This document shows, in pieces, positions 44,080 through 51,276 of a stretch of DNA of 54,515 nt; the first letter of the stretch is position 1, and every line of letters begins with the position of its first letter. The stretch covers positions 1 to 54,515 of the forward strand of contig DATDGR010000284.1 in assembly GCA_036521995.1 (NCBI GenBank), written 5' to 3'. The position numbers and the translations under genes are program-made. This stretch comes from Gp13-AA77 sp036521995. Its GTDB lineage: Bacteria > Acidobacteriota > Terriglobia > UBA7540. The notes under the pieces are model-generated. The model saw nothing but the letters and a program-made list of their open reading frames with translations. It did no database searches and had not been told where the DNA came from.

Positions 44080-46208
44080 GAGGCAGTCTGGGCTTCGCAA
44101 TTGCCGCGCTCGGCCGATTGGTTGCGCCCGCGGCTTTGGCGCTGGGCCTGGCGTTGACTGGCCTAAGCGGCCTTGGCGATCAGAGTGGCCGGAGTGGCCC
44201 GGGTGGAATCATCGGGGCCGCGCCATCCGGCCAGCTCGCTCCAGCCGCCTCCGATCTCCACCGGACCAAGGCTTCGGTTACCTTCAACAAGGATGTCGCG
44301 CCGATCATCTTCAAGAACTGCGCTTCCTGCCATCACCCCGGCGAGTCGGGGCCCTTTTCTTTGCTGACCTACCAAGACGCCAGAAAACATGCCGCGCAAA
44401 TCGCAGCGGTCACCCGCATCCGCTTCATGCCACCCTGGCTGCCCGAGCCAGGATACGGCGACTTTGTGGGCCAGCGGCGGCTGACGGAGGCCGAAATCAA
44501 GTTGATCCAGCAGTGGGTCGACGAGGGTGCCGTCGAAGGTGATCCCGGAGAACTGCCGCCGGTCCCAAAGTTTGTGGAAGGCTGGCAGCTCGGCAAACCC
44601 GACTTGGTGGTTGCCACGTCGCGCGATTACGTGCTTCCGGCCGAGGGCGATCATGGCCGCGACGTCTTTCGCAATCTCATCATCCCCGGCCCGGTACCGG
44701 GCACTCGCTACGTCAAGGCGATCGAGTTCCGTCCCGGCAACCTCCGGATCTTCCACCATGCGAACATTCTGACCGACCCCACCGAGTCTTCGCGGCGCCT
44801 CGATGGCCAGGACGGCCAGCCGGGCTTCAGTGGCATGGACCTCGAGATCGAATCCGACCGCTTTGACCCCGATTCCAACTTTCTTTTCTGGAAACCCGGC
44901 ACTCCGCCGGCCGCCGAGAGTGACGGAATCCCCTGGCGGCTTGACCGTGGCGCGGATCTCATCCTCAACCTTCACATGCGGCCTGACGGAAAGCCGGAGG
45001 TGGTTCGGCCCGAAGTGGGCCTCTATTTCACCGACCAGCCGCCCACCAAGTTCCCGATGCTGTTGCAGCTTGAGAACGACGGCGCTCTTAAGATTCCCCC
45101 GGGTGACAACCATTTCGTGGTCACTGACGACTTCAAGCTGCCCTTGGATGTTGAGGTCCTGGCGATATACCCGCACGCCCACTATCTCGGCAAGGACATT
45201 CAGGGATTTGCGACGCTTCCTGCCGGAGAAAAGAAATGGCTGATCTGGATCAAGGAATGGAATTTCGACTGGCAGGGAGTATTCCGCTACCAGCAACCGG
45301 TCTTTCTGCCGAAGGGTGCCACGCTCCACATGCGCTGGACGTACGACAACTCCGCCGGCAACGTTCGCAATCCCAACCACCCGCCGAGACTGGTGGTAGG
45401 CGGTAATCTGGCGACCGATGAGATGAGCCACCTGTGGGTTCAAGTGCTGCCCGTAAACAGCGCGGACCTGGGCGTTGACCCGAGGCTGGTGCTGCAAGCG
45501 GCCATCTCTCAACACAAGCTCGAGAAGGATCCCGGCGACTGGACTGCACATTTCAACCTCGGTGCGGCGCTCGAAACCATGGGCAAGCCGCAAAAGGCCA
45601 TCGACGAATACCGGCGGGTGCTCGAACTTCGTCCGGGCGACGCGATCGCGCGCAACAGTCTTGGAGCGGCTCTGCAGTCTTTGGGCAGGACCGACGAGGC
45701 GATTCACGAGTACCGCCAGGCGCTGAACGCAAGGCCCGGCGATCTCGATGCCGAATATAACTTGGGAAGCGCCCTCCTTTCCCAAGGCAAAGGCGAACAG
45801 GCAGCCGGGCAATTTCAGCAAGTCCTGAAGGCCAGACCCGACGACCCGGACGCTCTCGCCAACCTGGGCCGCGCCTTTGCCGTCGAGAATAGGATGGCCG
45901 AAGCGGCCGCCGAGTTCGAGAGCGCGCTGCGCATCGACCCGCAGAACGCCGACGCTCATTACGACCTGGGCCGAGTCCTGGCCGCCCAGGGAGACTTGCC
46001 CCAGGCCGCCGCCGAGTTCGAGAGTGCGCTCCGCATCAATCCCGACCACGCCAGCGCCCACAGTGATCTGGGTACTGTCCTGGCGATGCAAGGAAAGTTG
46101 GCTCAGGCAGTGGCCGAGTATGAGGCTGCGCTGCGCATTGACCCTCAGCTTGCGACTGCCCGGGACAATCTGGAGCGGGCGCGGGCCCAGCTCGCGAAGA
46201 GCAAGTAA
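44076..46208 (+). CDS. Cytochrome c - copper monooxygenase-like - TPR fusion protein
   Basis: A 710-residue exported protein. A signal peptide is followed by a mono-haem site C82-xx-C85-H86 (NCASCHHPGESGPFSLLTY). A region like the peptidylglycine/dopamine-type copper monooxygenase (Cu type II) core spans about 180-460, with ligand-like residues His227-His228 (FHHANIL), His367/His369 (YPHAHYLG) and Met450 (TDEMSHLWV). Seven or more TPR units fill about 480-705 (HFNLGAALETMGKPQKAIDE, AEYNLGSALLSQGKGEQAAG). ATG 44076 overlaps the redoxin stop; the longer frame from 44049 is unlikely. The copper reaction and substrate are unknown; the assignment is from visible motifs. Confidence 0.82.
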   Translation: MRGSLGFAIAALGRLVAPAALALGLALTGLSGLGDQSGRSGPGGIIGAAPSGQLAPAASDLHRTKASVTFNKDVAPIIFKNCASCHHPGESGPFSLLTYQDARKHAAQIAAVTRIRFMPPWLPEPGYGDFVGQRRLTEAEIKLIQQWVDEGAVEGDPGELPPVPKFVEGWQLGKPDLVVATSRDYVLPAEGDHGRDVFRNLIIPGPVPGTRYVKAIEFRPGNLRIFHHANILTDPTESSRRLDGQDGQPGFSGMDLEIESDRFDPDSNFLFWKPGTPPAAESDGIPWRLDRGADLILNLHMRPDGKPEVVRPEVGLYFTDQPPTKFPMLLQLENDGALKIPPGDNHFVVTDDFKLPLDVEVLAIYPHAHYLGKDIQGFATLPAGEKKWLIWIKEWNFDWQGVFRYQQPVFLPKGATLHMRWTYDNSAGNVRNPNHPPRLVVGGNLATDEMSHLWVQVLPVNSADLGVDPRLVLQAAISQHKLEKDPGDWTAHFNLGAALETMGKPQKAIDEYRRVLELRPGDAIARNSLGAALQSLGRTDEAIHEYRQALNARPGDLDAEYNLGSALLSQGKGEQAAGQFQQVLKARPDDPDALANLGRAFAVENRMAEAAAEFESALRIDPQNADAHYDLGRVLAAQGDLPQAAAEFESALRINPDHASAHSDLGTVLAMQGKLAQAVAEYEAALRIDPQLATARDNLERARAQLAKSK

Positions 46209-46239
46209 CGCCGGATCATGTAACTTCAAAGACTGACTC

Positions 46240-47325
46240 ATGACGGCTCTTTGTCGAATCGCCTTCGCCTCCGGGCGAAACTGGCCGGTCAAAGCCGCTG
46301 CGCCGGTTGCGCTCGCGGTCCTCGTCCCCTGCCTGATGCTTTGCCCTGCCGCAGAACAGCCACAAGGCGGAGCGCCAGACCAAAGTGATGCTCTGGCCCG
46401 GGCGCAAGCTCTGACTGGCGCGGGAAAGAACGACGAGGCCATCGGGTTGCTCAAGCCTCTGGCAGCGCAACGGCCTGAACAGCCTGGCGTCGAGGCCGCC
46501 TTGGGCAAAGCCTACTATCAGAAGAAGAGCCTGCCGGACGCCATCCGCCATCTCGAAGTTGCGATTCAGCAGAAGCCCGGCGATGACGAATCCACCCAGC
46601 TTCTGGGCCTGTCTTACTATCTGCTGGGCCGTGCCACGCAGGCAATCCCGCTCCTCGAGAAGGTCCAGGCGCGGCTTCCGCGTCCTGACCCGGCGGCCTC
46701 CTACGTGCTCGGCTCGATCTACTTGCAGACGCGTGAGTTTGATAAGGCGCGAGCCGCATTCGCCGTCATGTTTTCAGTCCCCACCGGCAGCGCTCAGGCC
46801 CATCTCGTCCTGGGGCAGATGATGATGCACCAGAACCTGGAGGATCAGGCCGCGCCCGAGCTGAAGCAGGCCCTGACGATGGATCCTCAGCTTCCCATGG
46901 CTCACTTTCTGCTCGGAGAGGCATACCTCTACCGCTCGGGCATCGAGGAGGCGCTCGATGAGTTTCAGGCCGAGATCCGGCTGAATCCCGTCTCCTGGTT
47001 GGCCTACTGGCGCATGGGCGACGCTTACAGCCGGCTGGAGCGCTGGGACGATGCCGAGCGCGCTCTGAAACAATCGATCTGGCTCGACAAGACCTTTACC
47101 GGGCCCTACGTCCTGCTGGGCAAGGTGGAACTGAAGAAAGGAGACGCGCCGCTGGCAGCAGGCTTCCTGGAACGAGCGCTCAAGATGGACCCCAACAACT
47201 CCTCCGCCCACTATATGCTGGGAGAGGCTTACAAGAAGCTCGGTCGCACGGCCGATGCCGACCACGAATTCACCCTGGCCCAGTCGTTGAAGCAGAGCGA
47301 AGAAACACGCCCGGCAGCACCTTAA
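46240..47325 (+). CDS. Exported TPR protein
   Basis: A 361-residue protein. It has a signal peptide (VALAVLVPCLMLCPAAEQ, ending near residue 45) and about eight TPR units through residue 350 (ARAQALTGAGKNDEAIGLLK, LGLSYYLLGRATQAIPLLEK, AHYMLGEAYKKLGRTADADH). It starts 31 bases after the preceding gene and is probably in the same transcript. It likely scaffolds the cytochrome/copper components. Confidence 0.88.
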   Translation: MTALCRIAFASGRNWPVKAAAPVALAVLVPCLMLCPAAEQPQGGAPDQSDALARAQALTGAGKNDEAIGLLKPLAAQRPEQPGVEAALGKAYYQKKSLPDAIRHLEVAIQQKPGDDESTQLLGLSYYLLGRATQAIPLLEKVQARLPRPDPAASYVLGSIYLQTREFDKARAAFAVMFSVPTGSAQAHLVLGQMMMHQNLEDQAAPELKQALTMDPQLPMAHFLLGEAYLYRSGIEEALDEFQAEIRLNPVSWLAYWRMGDAYSRLERWDDAERALKQSIWLDKTFTGPYVLLGKVELKKGDAPLAAGFLERALKMDPNNSSAHYMLGEAYKKLGRTADADHEFTLAQSLKQSEETRPAAP

Positions 47326-47785
47326 GGCTTCCTCTTTTTCGGGCGGGCTCCAAATAACACCGCCGCCATTGCTCTCATTCGGCAAAATATCGTGCTTCGG
47401 CCGCTGTCATTCCCGCGGAAGTGGAAATCCAGCTCGCCAGTGCCTGACATTCGGCTTTTCTCTGTGAGGAAATGCGCGCCGTAATTCACCGGGCGGGGCT
47501 TGCGACCCGGAACCAGCCCTGGCCGGAGTCTGCCGTTCTATACCTAACGTCGGAAGTCGTCGCGAACCGGTGGCCTGTCATCCCGAGCGCCAGCGAGGGA
47601 TCTCGCTTTGGCGTCTTCTCCCGAGCAAACCAGAGCGAGATTCCTCCGCCTGGCTCGGCGTCGGAATGACCACGCCCGGGAGGATGAGTCGACTTCCGAC
47701 GTTGTGTATAAGTATGATGGGATTGATCGCTGCCGGCAGGCGGATGGCTTCAGAACGGCTGCCGCCAGGCCGCTCGAACCAGGTC
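47326..47785. other. Gene-poor stretch with interspersed repeats
   Basis: A 460-base gap holding GTCATTCCCGCGGAAGTGG (47405-47423), resembling the start of a widespread extragenic repeat, and a 172-bp inverted-repeat element at 47539-47710. No gene is seen; the long frame starting at 47570 runs through the element, so its first ~70 residues are not credible protein. Confidence 0.6.
47539..47710. mobile_element. 172-bp MITE-like inverted-repeat element
   Basis: Termini match in 19 of 21 positions as inverted repeats: 47539-47559 (TATACC..CGTCGGAAGTCG) against 47690-47710 (CGACTTCCGACG..GTATA). Inside lies a second imperfect inverted pair, GTCATCCCGAGCG (47577-47589) against CGTCGGAATGAC (47659-47670). 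This is the core of the extragenic repeat that translates as CHSEERSDEE-type peptides. No transposase is inside, as expected of a non-autonomous element. Confidence 0.7.
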
Positions 47786-49543
47786 ATGACCGCAAGGCTA
47801 ACGAGACGCGAGATCCTGAAGGCGGCTGGAACGTTGGTTGGGACTCAACTGATCACGCCCGCGCGACTCGGCGGATTGGTTCGTTCGTCCAACCCCCAAA
47901 CGCCGATTCCCAGCTTCGACGTGGCGTTCGTCGAGGTGGGTCGATCAGCAGGCCTGGTCCACAAGACCATTTTTGGCGGCGAGGAGAAGAACACCTACCT
48001 GCTGGAGACCACTGGTTGCGGCGCAGCTTTCTTTGACTACGACAACGACGGCTGGCTCGACATTTTCGTGGTCAATGGCACCCGCGTGGAAGGGTTTCCT
48101 GCGGGCCAAGCGCCCACCAATCATCTTTACAAGAATAATCGCGACGGGACCTTCACTGACGTCACCGGGAAGGCAGGGCTGGTTCATTCCGGTTGGGGAC
48201 AGGGTGTTTGCATTGGGGACTACGACAACGACGGATTCGAGGACCTGTTCGTCACCGGTTGGGGCAAGAACGTGCTCTATCACAACAATGGCGACGGCAC
48301 TTTCACGGACGTCTCGGCCAAGGCGGGCGTCCAAGGCAACAGCACTCGCTGGGGCACCGGATGCGCCTTCGTCGATTACGACCGCGACGGCCACCTTGAC
48401 CTGTTCGTGGCCAACTACGTCGACATCGGTGACTTGAAATCCTGGCCCCTGCCGGAGTCCGGGCCCTGCCGCTTCAAGAGCGTGATCGTGGCCTGCGGCC
48501 CGCCGGGACTTCCGGGGGCCAAGAACATCCTCTACCACAACAACGGCGACGGCACCTTCACGGACGTGTCCGCAAGATCCGGCGTTCTCAAAGAGAATGG
48601 CACCTATGGACTCGGCGTTTTGACGGCAGACTTTGACAACGATGGCTGGCCGGACATCTATGTGGCCAATGACTCGCAGCCGAGCGCCCTTTATCACAAC
48701 AACCACGGCGGCGCTTTCAGCGATGCCGGCATCATGGCCGGTTGCGCTTACAGCCAGGATGGAAAACCCCAGGCCGGCATGGGCGCCAGCGCGGGCGACT
48801 ATGATTGCGATGGCTGGCTCGACATCTTCAAAACCAATTTCTCCGAAGATACCTCCACGCTTTACCGCAACACGGGCGACGCCGTGTTTGATGACGTCAC
48901 CTTCGCCGCCGGCCTCGGCCTGAACACCCGCATGCTCGGTTGGGGGTGCGGCTTCGCCGACCTCGACAACGACGGCTGGCTCGACATCTTCGTCTGTAAT
49001 GGTCACATTTACCCCGAGATCAAGAAGCTGAATCTCGACATCAAGTATGCCGAGCCGAAAATCGTCTACCAGAACCTGCGCAACGGGCATTTCCAGGACG
49101 TCACGGCGCAAATCGGCGGTCCCTTGCTGGCACCGGCCTCGGCGCGGGGCTGCGCTTTCGGCGATTTCGACAACGACGGCGACCTGGACGTCCTCGTCAA
49201 CACCGTGAATGACTATCCCCAGCTTTTACGCAACGACAGCAAGAGCGGGAATCACTGGATTAAGGTGCGCACTCGCGGCACGCGCTCGAACCGGAGCGGC
49301 ATTGGGTCGCGGATCAAGTGCGTCACCGGCAGCCACGTGCAGATCGACGAGGTGCGCAGTGGTGGAGGCTATGCTTCGCAGAGTGACCTGCGGGTCCACT
49401 TCGGGCTCGGTAGTGCCGCCAGGGCGGATCGCCTGGAGGTCCGCTGGCCGAGCGGCCAGGTGGATGTACTCGAGGACGTGCCGGCCGATCAGGTGCTTTA
49501 TCTCGAGGAGGGCAAAGGCAAGGTGAAACCTCCCCGGGGCTGA
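47786..49543 (+). CDS. Exported CRTAC1-type protein: FG-GAP repeats plus ASPIC/UnbV domain
   Basis: A ~585-residue exported protein. It begins MTARLTRREILKAAG, a twin-arginine-like signal; the open frame from 47570 includes the repeat element, so this later ATG (or 47744) is preferred. At least six FG-GAP/VCBS-like calcium-binding repeats follow (FFDYDNDGWLDIFVVNG, DYDNDGFEDLFVTGWGKN, LDNDGWLDIFVCNGHIY). An ASPIC/UnbV domain ends the protein (about 500-580: RSGIGSRIKCVTGSHVQIDE, EVRWPSGQVDVLEDVP). Such proteins are typical of Acidobacteriota. It probably closes the envelope redox cluster. Confidence 0.88.
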   Translation: MTARLTRREILKAAGTLVGTQLITPARLGGLVRSSNPQTPIPSFDVAFVEVGRSAGLVHKTIFGGEEKNTYLLETTGCGAAFFDYDNDGWLDIFVVNGTRVEGFPAGQAPTNHLYKNNRDGTFTDVTGKAGLVHSGWGQGVCIGDYDNDGFEDLFVTGWGKNVLYHNNGDGTFTDVSAKAGVQGNSTRWGTGCAFVDYDRDGHLDLFVANYVDIGDLKSWPLPESGPCRFKSVIVACGPPGLPGAKNILYHNNGDGTFTDVSARSGVLKENGTYGLGVLTADFDNDGWPDIYVANDSQPSALYHNNHGGAFSDAGIMAGCAYSQDGKPQAGMGASAGDYDCDGWLDIFKTNFSEDTSTLYRNTGDAVFDDVTFAAGLGLNTRMLGWGCGFADLDNDGWLDIFVCNGHIYPEIKKLNLDIKYAEPKIVYQNLRNGHFQDVTAQIGGPLLAPASARGCAFGDFDNDGDLDVLVNTVNDYPQLLRNDSKSGNHWIKVRTRGTRSNRSGIGSRIKCVTGSHVQIDEVRSGGGYASQSDLRVHFGLGSAARADRLEVRWPSGQVDVLEDVPADQVLYLEEGKGKVKPPRG

Positions 49544-49591
49544 CTTGGCTGGCAGCTCAATGCAGCCGAATAATGGCCTTCGGCTTTCCGC

Positions 49592-49619
49592 TTGACATCC
49601 TTAGGGAGTATGCTATGGT
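49592..49619 (+). promoter_or_regulatory. Sigma70-like promoter before two tiny ORFs
   Basis: TTGACA (49592-49597), 16-base spacer, TATGGT (49614-49619). Predicted start near 49626 is next to ATG 49629. Confidence 0.45.
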
Positions 49620-49628
49620 TGGTCAAGC

Positions 49629-49706
49629 ATGAGTAACCAGGTCGCGTCGTCGATGATCCTTACTTTGGGCACGGGCTTTGACGCTGCGGGGTTCCGAGAG
49701 AGGTGA
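49629..49706 (+). CDS. Possible 25-residue leaderless ORF
   Basis: ATG 49629 begins MSNQVASSMILTLGTGFDAA and stops at TGA 49704-49706, just after a promoter whose start falls at this ATG. The next tiny ORF begins 4 bases further on. No homology is recognised. It could be a leader peptide or chance. Confidence 0.25.
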   Translation: MSNQVASSMILTLGTGFDAAGFRER

Positions 49707-49710
49707 GGCT

Positions 49711-49833
49711 GTGCGTCGCAAGGAGCTGAGGCATTTCGGTATGTTGTTGAAAAGAGGACATCGAGCTTCTTGGCGGGGGTTCCGCGCCGAAAAAAATCGA
49801 AAAAGTATCGATCGAAGCCAAAAGCTCCTTTAG
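49711..49833 (+). CDS. Possible 40-residue basic ORF
   Basis: GTG 49711, preceded by AGGTGAGG, encodes a strongly basic peptide (MRRKELRHFGMLLKRGHRAS, then about 20 more residues rich in Arg/Lys) with no recognised family. Its stop lies inside dispersed repeat F. It may be co-transcribed with the 25-residue ORF. Confidence 0.25.
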   Translation: MRRKELRHFGMLLKRGHRASWRGFRAEKNRKSIDRSQKLL

Positions 49834-49840
49834 AATCAAC
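49813..49840 (-). repeat. Dispersed ~28-bp repeat, copy F
   Basis: On the minus strand it reads GTTGATTCTAAAGGA then a GGCTTCG end, keeping the ends shared by copies B, C and E but with GCTTTT replacing CATTCC in the middle. Confidence 0.7.
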
Positions 49841-50285
49841 ACTGGAATCAAAACGGCTCATCCGGAACCCATCAACTTATTGATAACAATGATGTTAGAC
49901 TAAAATCCCAGCATGTCATTGAAAGCATATAGTTTAAGTTAATCTGCGCCCCTTCCAGCCTTGCTACTCCTCGGTTTTTGGCCCCAAAATGGCGGGTTTT
50001 GGTCCTGTTTTTCGTGATTGAGCGCCATCTTGGCCATAACTAACTGACATGACTAAACTTAGATGCCTCTTCGGCCGAGGTTGCTGGCCGGCCCCGCTCT
50101 CCTCGCTCAGCGACCGGGACAAGGGTTCGGGCATCCGAAGCCGGGGGTCGGATGCCAGGGAGTTCGGCGAGGCTGGGGGCCCGGCGGTGTGACAGGGTAC
50201 GCAGGTCTTGGCGCGCATCAAAGCTGAGTCAGGCTGATCGTTCGGGTGGAAGTTAATGGTCCTGACCGAATCCGAATCACGGCAA

Positions 50286-50314
50286 TTGCAAAACGGCTAA
50301 GCAGCCGTTATAAT
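50286..50314 (+). promoter_or_regulatory. Sigma70 promoter of the fluoride riboswitch-crcB operon
   Basis: TTGCAA (50286-50291), exactly 17 bases, TATAAT (50309-50314). Transcription would start at about 50321, about 11 bases before the aptamer. Confidence 0.75.
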
Positions 50315-50331
50315 GAACTCCCAATCATTTC

Positions 50332-50387
50332 GGGCGATGGAGTTCGCCAACTAACTTCCCGCTTCGTTGTGGGATGATGACTCCTGA
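50332..50387 (+). promoter_or_regulatory. Fluoride riboswitch (crcB motif) aptamer
   Basis: GGGCGATGGAGTTCGCC (50332-50348), then a loop with AACT, a GC stem, and GATGATGACTCCT (50373-50385). These are the conserved parts of the crcB RNA motif (GGCGATGG...TTCGCC...CTGATGACTCCT). It senses fluoride ion and sits upstream of crcB in the usual position. Confidence 0.93.
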
Positions 50388-50417
50388 CCGCCGGACGGCG
50401 CTCAGGAGTTTTTTGTT
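50380..50417 (+). terminator. Riboswitch expression-platform terminator
   Basis: ACTCCTGA (50380-50387) pairs perfectly with TCAGGAGT (50402-50409), followed by TTTTTTGTTT. The left arm is shared with the 3' end of the aptamer, so fluoride binding would prevent the hairpin and allow transcription into crcB. Confidence 0.92.
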
Positions 50418-50469
50418 TAATGGCGCCCCACGCGGAAAACAATGAAGGCCTGAAGGAAGGACGATTCGC

Positions 50470-50844
50470 TTGCGCGTCTTCTTGTTGTTGGTGATGTTCG
50501 GCGCTATTGGAACATTGGCCCGCTACGGGCTGCAAGGCGTGGTTCAAGTGCGCTCAGGTTCTGGCTTTCCGGCCGGGACCTTGGTGGTCAACTTGTTGGG
50601 CTGCTTTCTGCTGGGCGGCATCGGTCAGTACTCGCTGGGGCACATCTCTGTCTCGCCCGACTGGCGTGTCGGTATCACGGTTGGGTTCTTCGGCGCATTC
50701 ACCACGTTTTCCACCCTCAGTTGGGAGACCGTCCACCTGCTGGACGACGGCGACTGGATGCGCGCCCTGCTGTACGCCGGTCTGAGCTTCTTGGGCGGCC
50801 TCTTCCTTTTGAAGCTTGGCATGCGGCTGGCCGAACGGCTATAA
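50470..50844 (+). CDS. crcB: Fluoride ion channel CrcB/Fluc
   Basis: A 124-residue inner-membrane fluoride exporter with four predicted helices (about 1-20, 32-55, 63-85 and 95-118). The conserved blocks NLLGCFLLGG and VGFFGAFTTFSTLSWE match Fluc proteins, including the Phe box and Thr/Ser track. TTG 50470 has AGGAAGGA 8 bases upstream. It is under control of the riboswitch. Confidence 0.95.
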   Translation: MRVFLLLVMFGAIGTLARYGLQGVVQVRSGSGFPAGTLVVNLLGCFLLGGIGQYSLGHISVSPDWRVGITVGFFGAFTTFSTLSWETVHLLDDGDWMRALLYAGLSFLGGLFLLKLGMRLAERL

Positions 50845-50853
50845 GGAGTCGCC

Positions 50854-51204
50854 GTGGAGCACCAGAAATTTGAGGGCGAGCGCACCTTGATGCGGATTCA
50901 CATCGGCGAGTCAGACCGGTGGCACGGCAAGCCGCTCTATCAGGCGATCGTGGAACTCTGCCGCCGCGAGGGCTTCTCCGGCGTCACCGTACTCCGTGGT
51001 GTGGGCGGCTACGGCTCCTCCAGCCGCTATCATACGGATAAAATCCTGCGGCTCTCCCAGGACTTGCCGGTGGTCATCGAAGTGGTCGAGTACGCCGAGC
51101 GCATTGAGCGTCTTCTGCCCGACCTCGACCAGATGGTGGAGGGCGGGCTGATCACCCTCGAAAAGGTGCGCGTGATTCTCTACCGATCCAGTCAGAAGAA
51201 GTAG
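50854..51204 (+). CDS. DUF190 protein, fluoride-operon partner
   Basis: A 116-residue DUF190 protein (GESDRWHGKPLYQAIVELC, GFSGVTVLRGVGGYGSSSRY), often encoded beside crcB. These have a PII-like ferredoxin fold and are thought to modulate fluoride export or signalling. GTG 50854 with AAGGAG 8 bases upstream, 9 bases after crcB. A weak GGAGGC/GCCTCC hairpin follows the stop. Confidence 0.9.
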   Translation: MEHQKFEGERTLMRIHIGESDRWHGKPLYQAIVELCRREGFSGVTVLRGVGGYGSSSRYHTDKILRLSQDLPVVIEVVEYAERIERLLPDLDQMVEGGLITLEKVRVILYRSSQKK

Positions 51205-51276
51205 TAGAGGGGAGGCGGCGAAGCAAGCCTCCGGTTTCTCTCCAAATGCGATAATCCGTAGCGTTCAGGCAGGCCC

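Larger units (their letters stand above)
49544..50285. other. Gene-free stretch with orphan promoter, tiny ORFs and repeat copy F
   Basis: The left part carries a promoter-like TTGACA-16-TATGGT (49592-49619), two tiny ORFs and repeat F (49813-49840, minus strand). The right part (49850-50285) holds no supported gene. A minus-strand frame at 49964-50221 contains one CxxCH-like CVPCH but no other cytochrome features. Confidence 0.5.

Noticed and set aside
44163..46508. 781-codon minus-strand open frame
   Set aside because: Antisense to the cytochrome-copper-TPR gene and without family features; long shadow frames are expected in GC-rich DNA with strong third-base bias.
47945..49111. 388-codon minus-strand frame
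   Set aside because: Antisense to the FG-GAP repeats; Val/Asp periodicity arises from the repeats.
49964..50221. Minus-strand frame with CVPCH resembling a haem site
   Set aside because: Single motif, no signal peptide, no neighbouring cytochrome support; likely chance.
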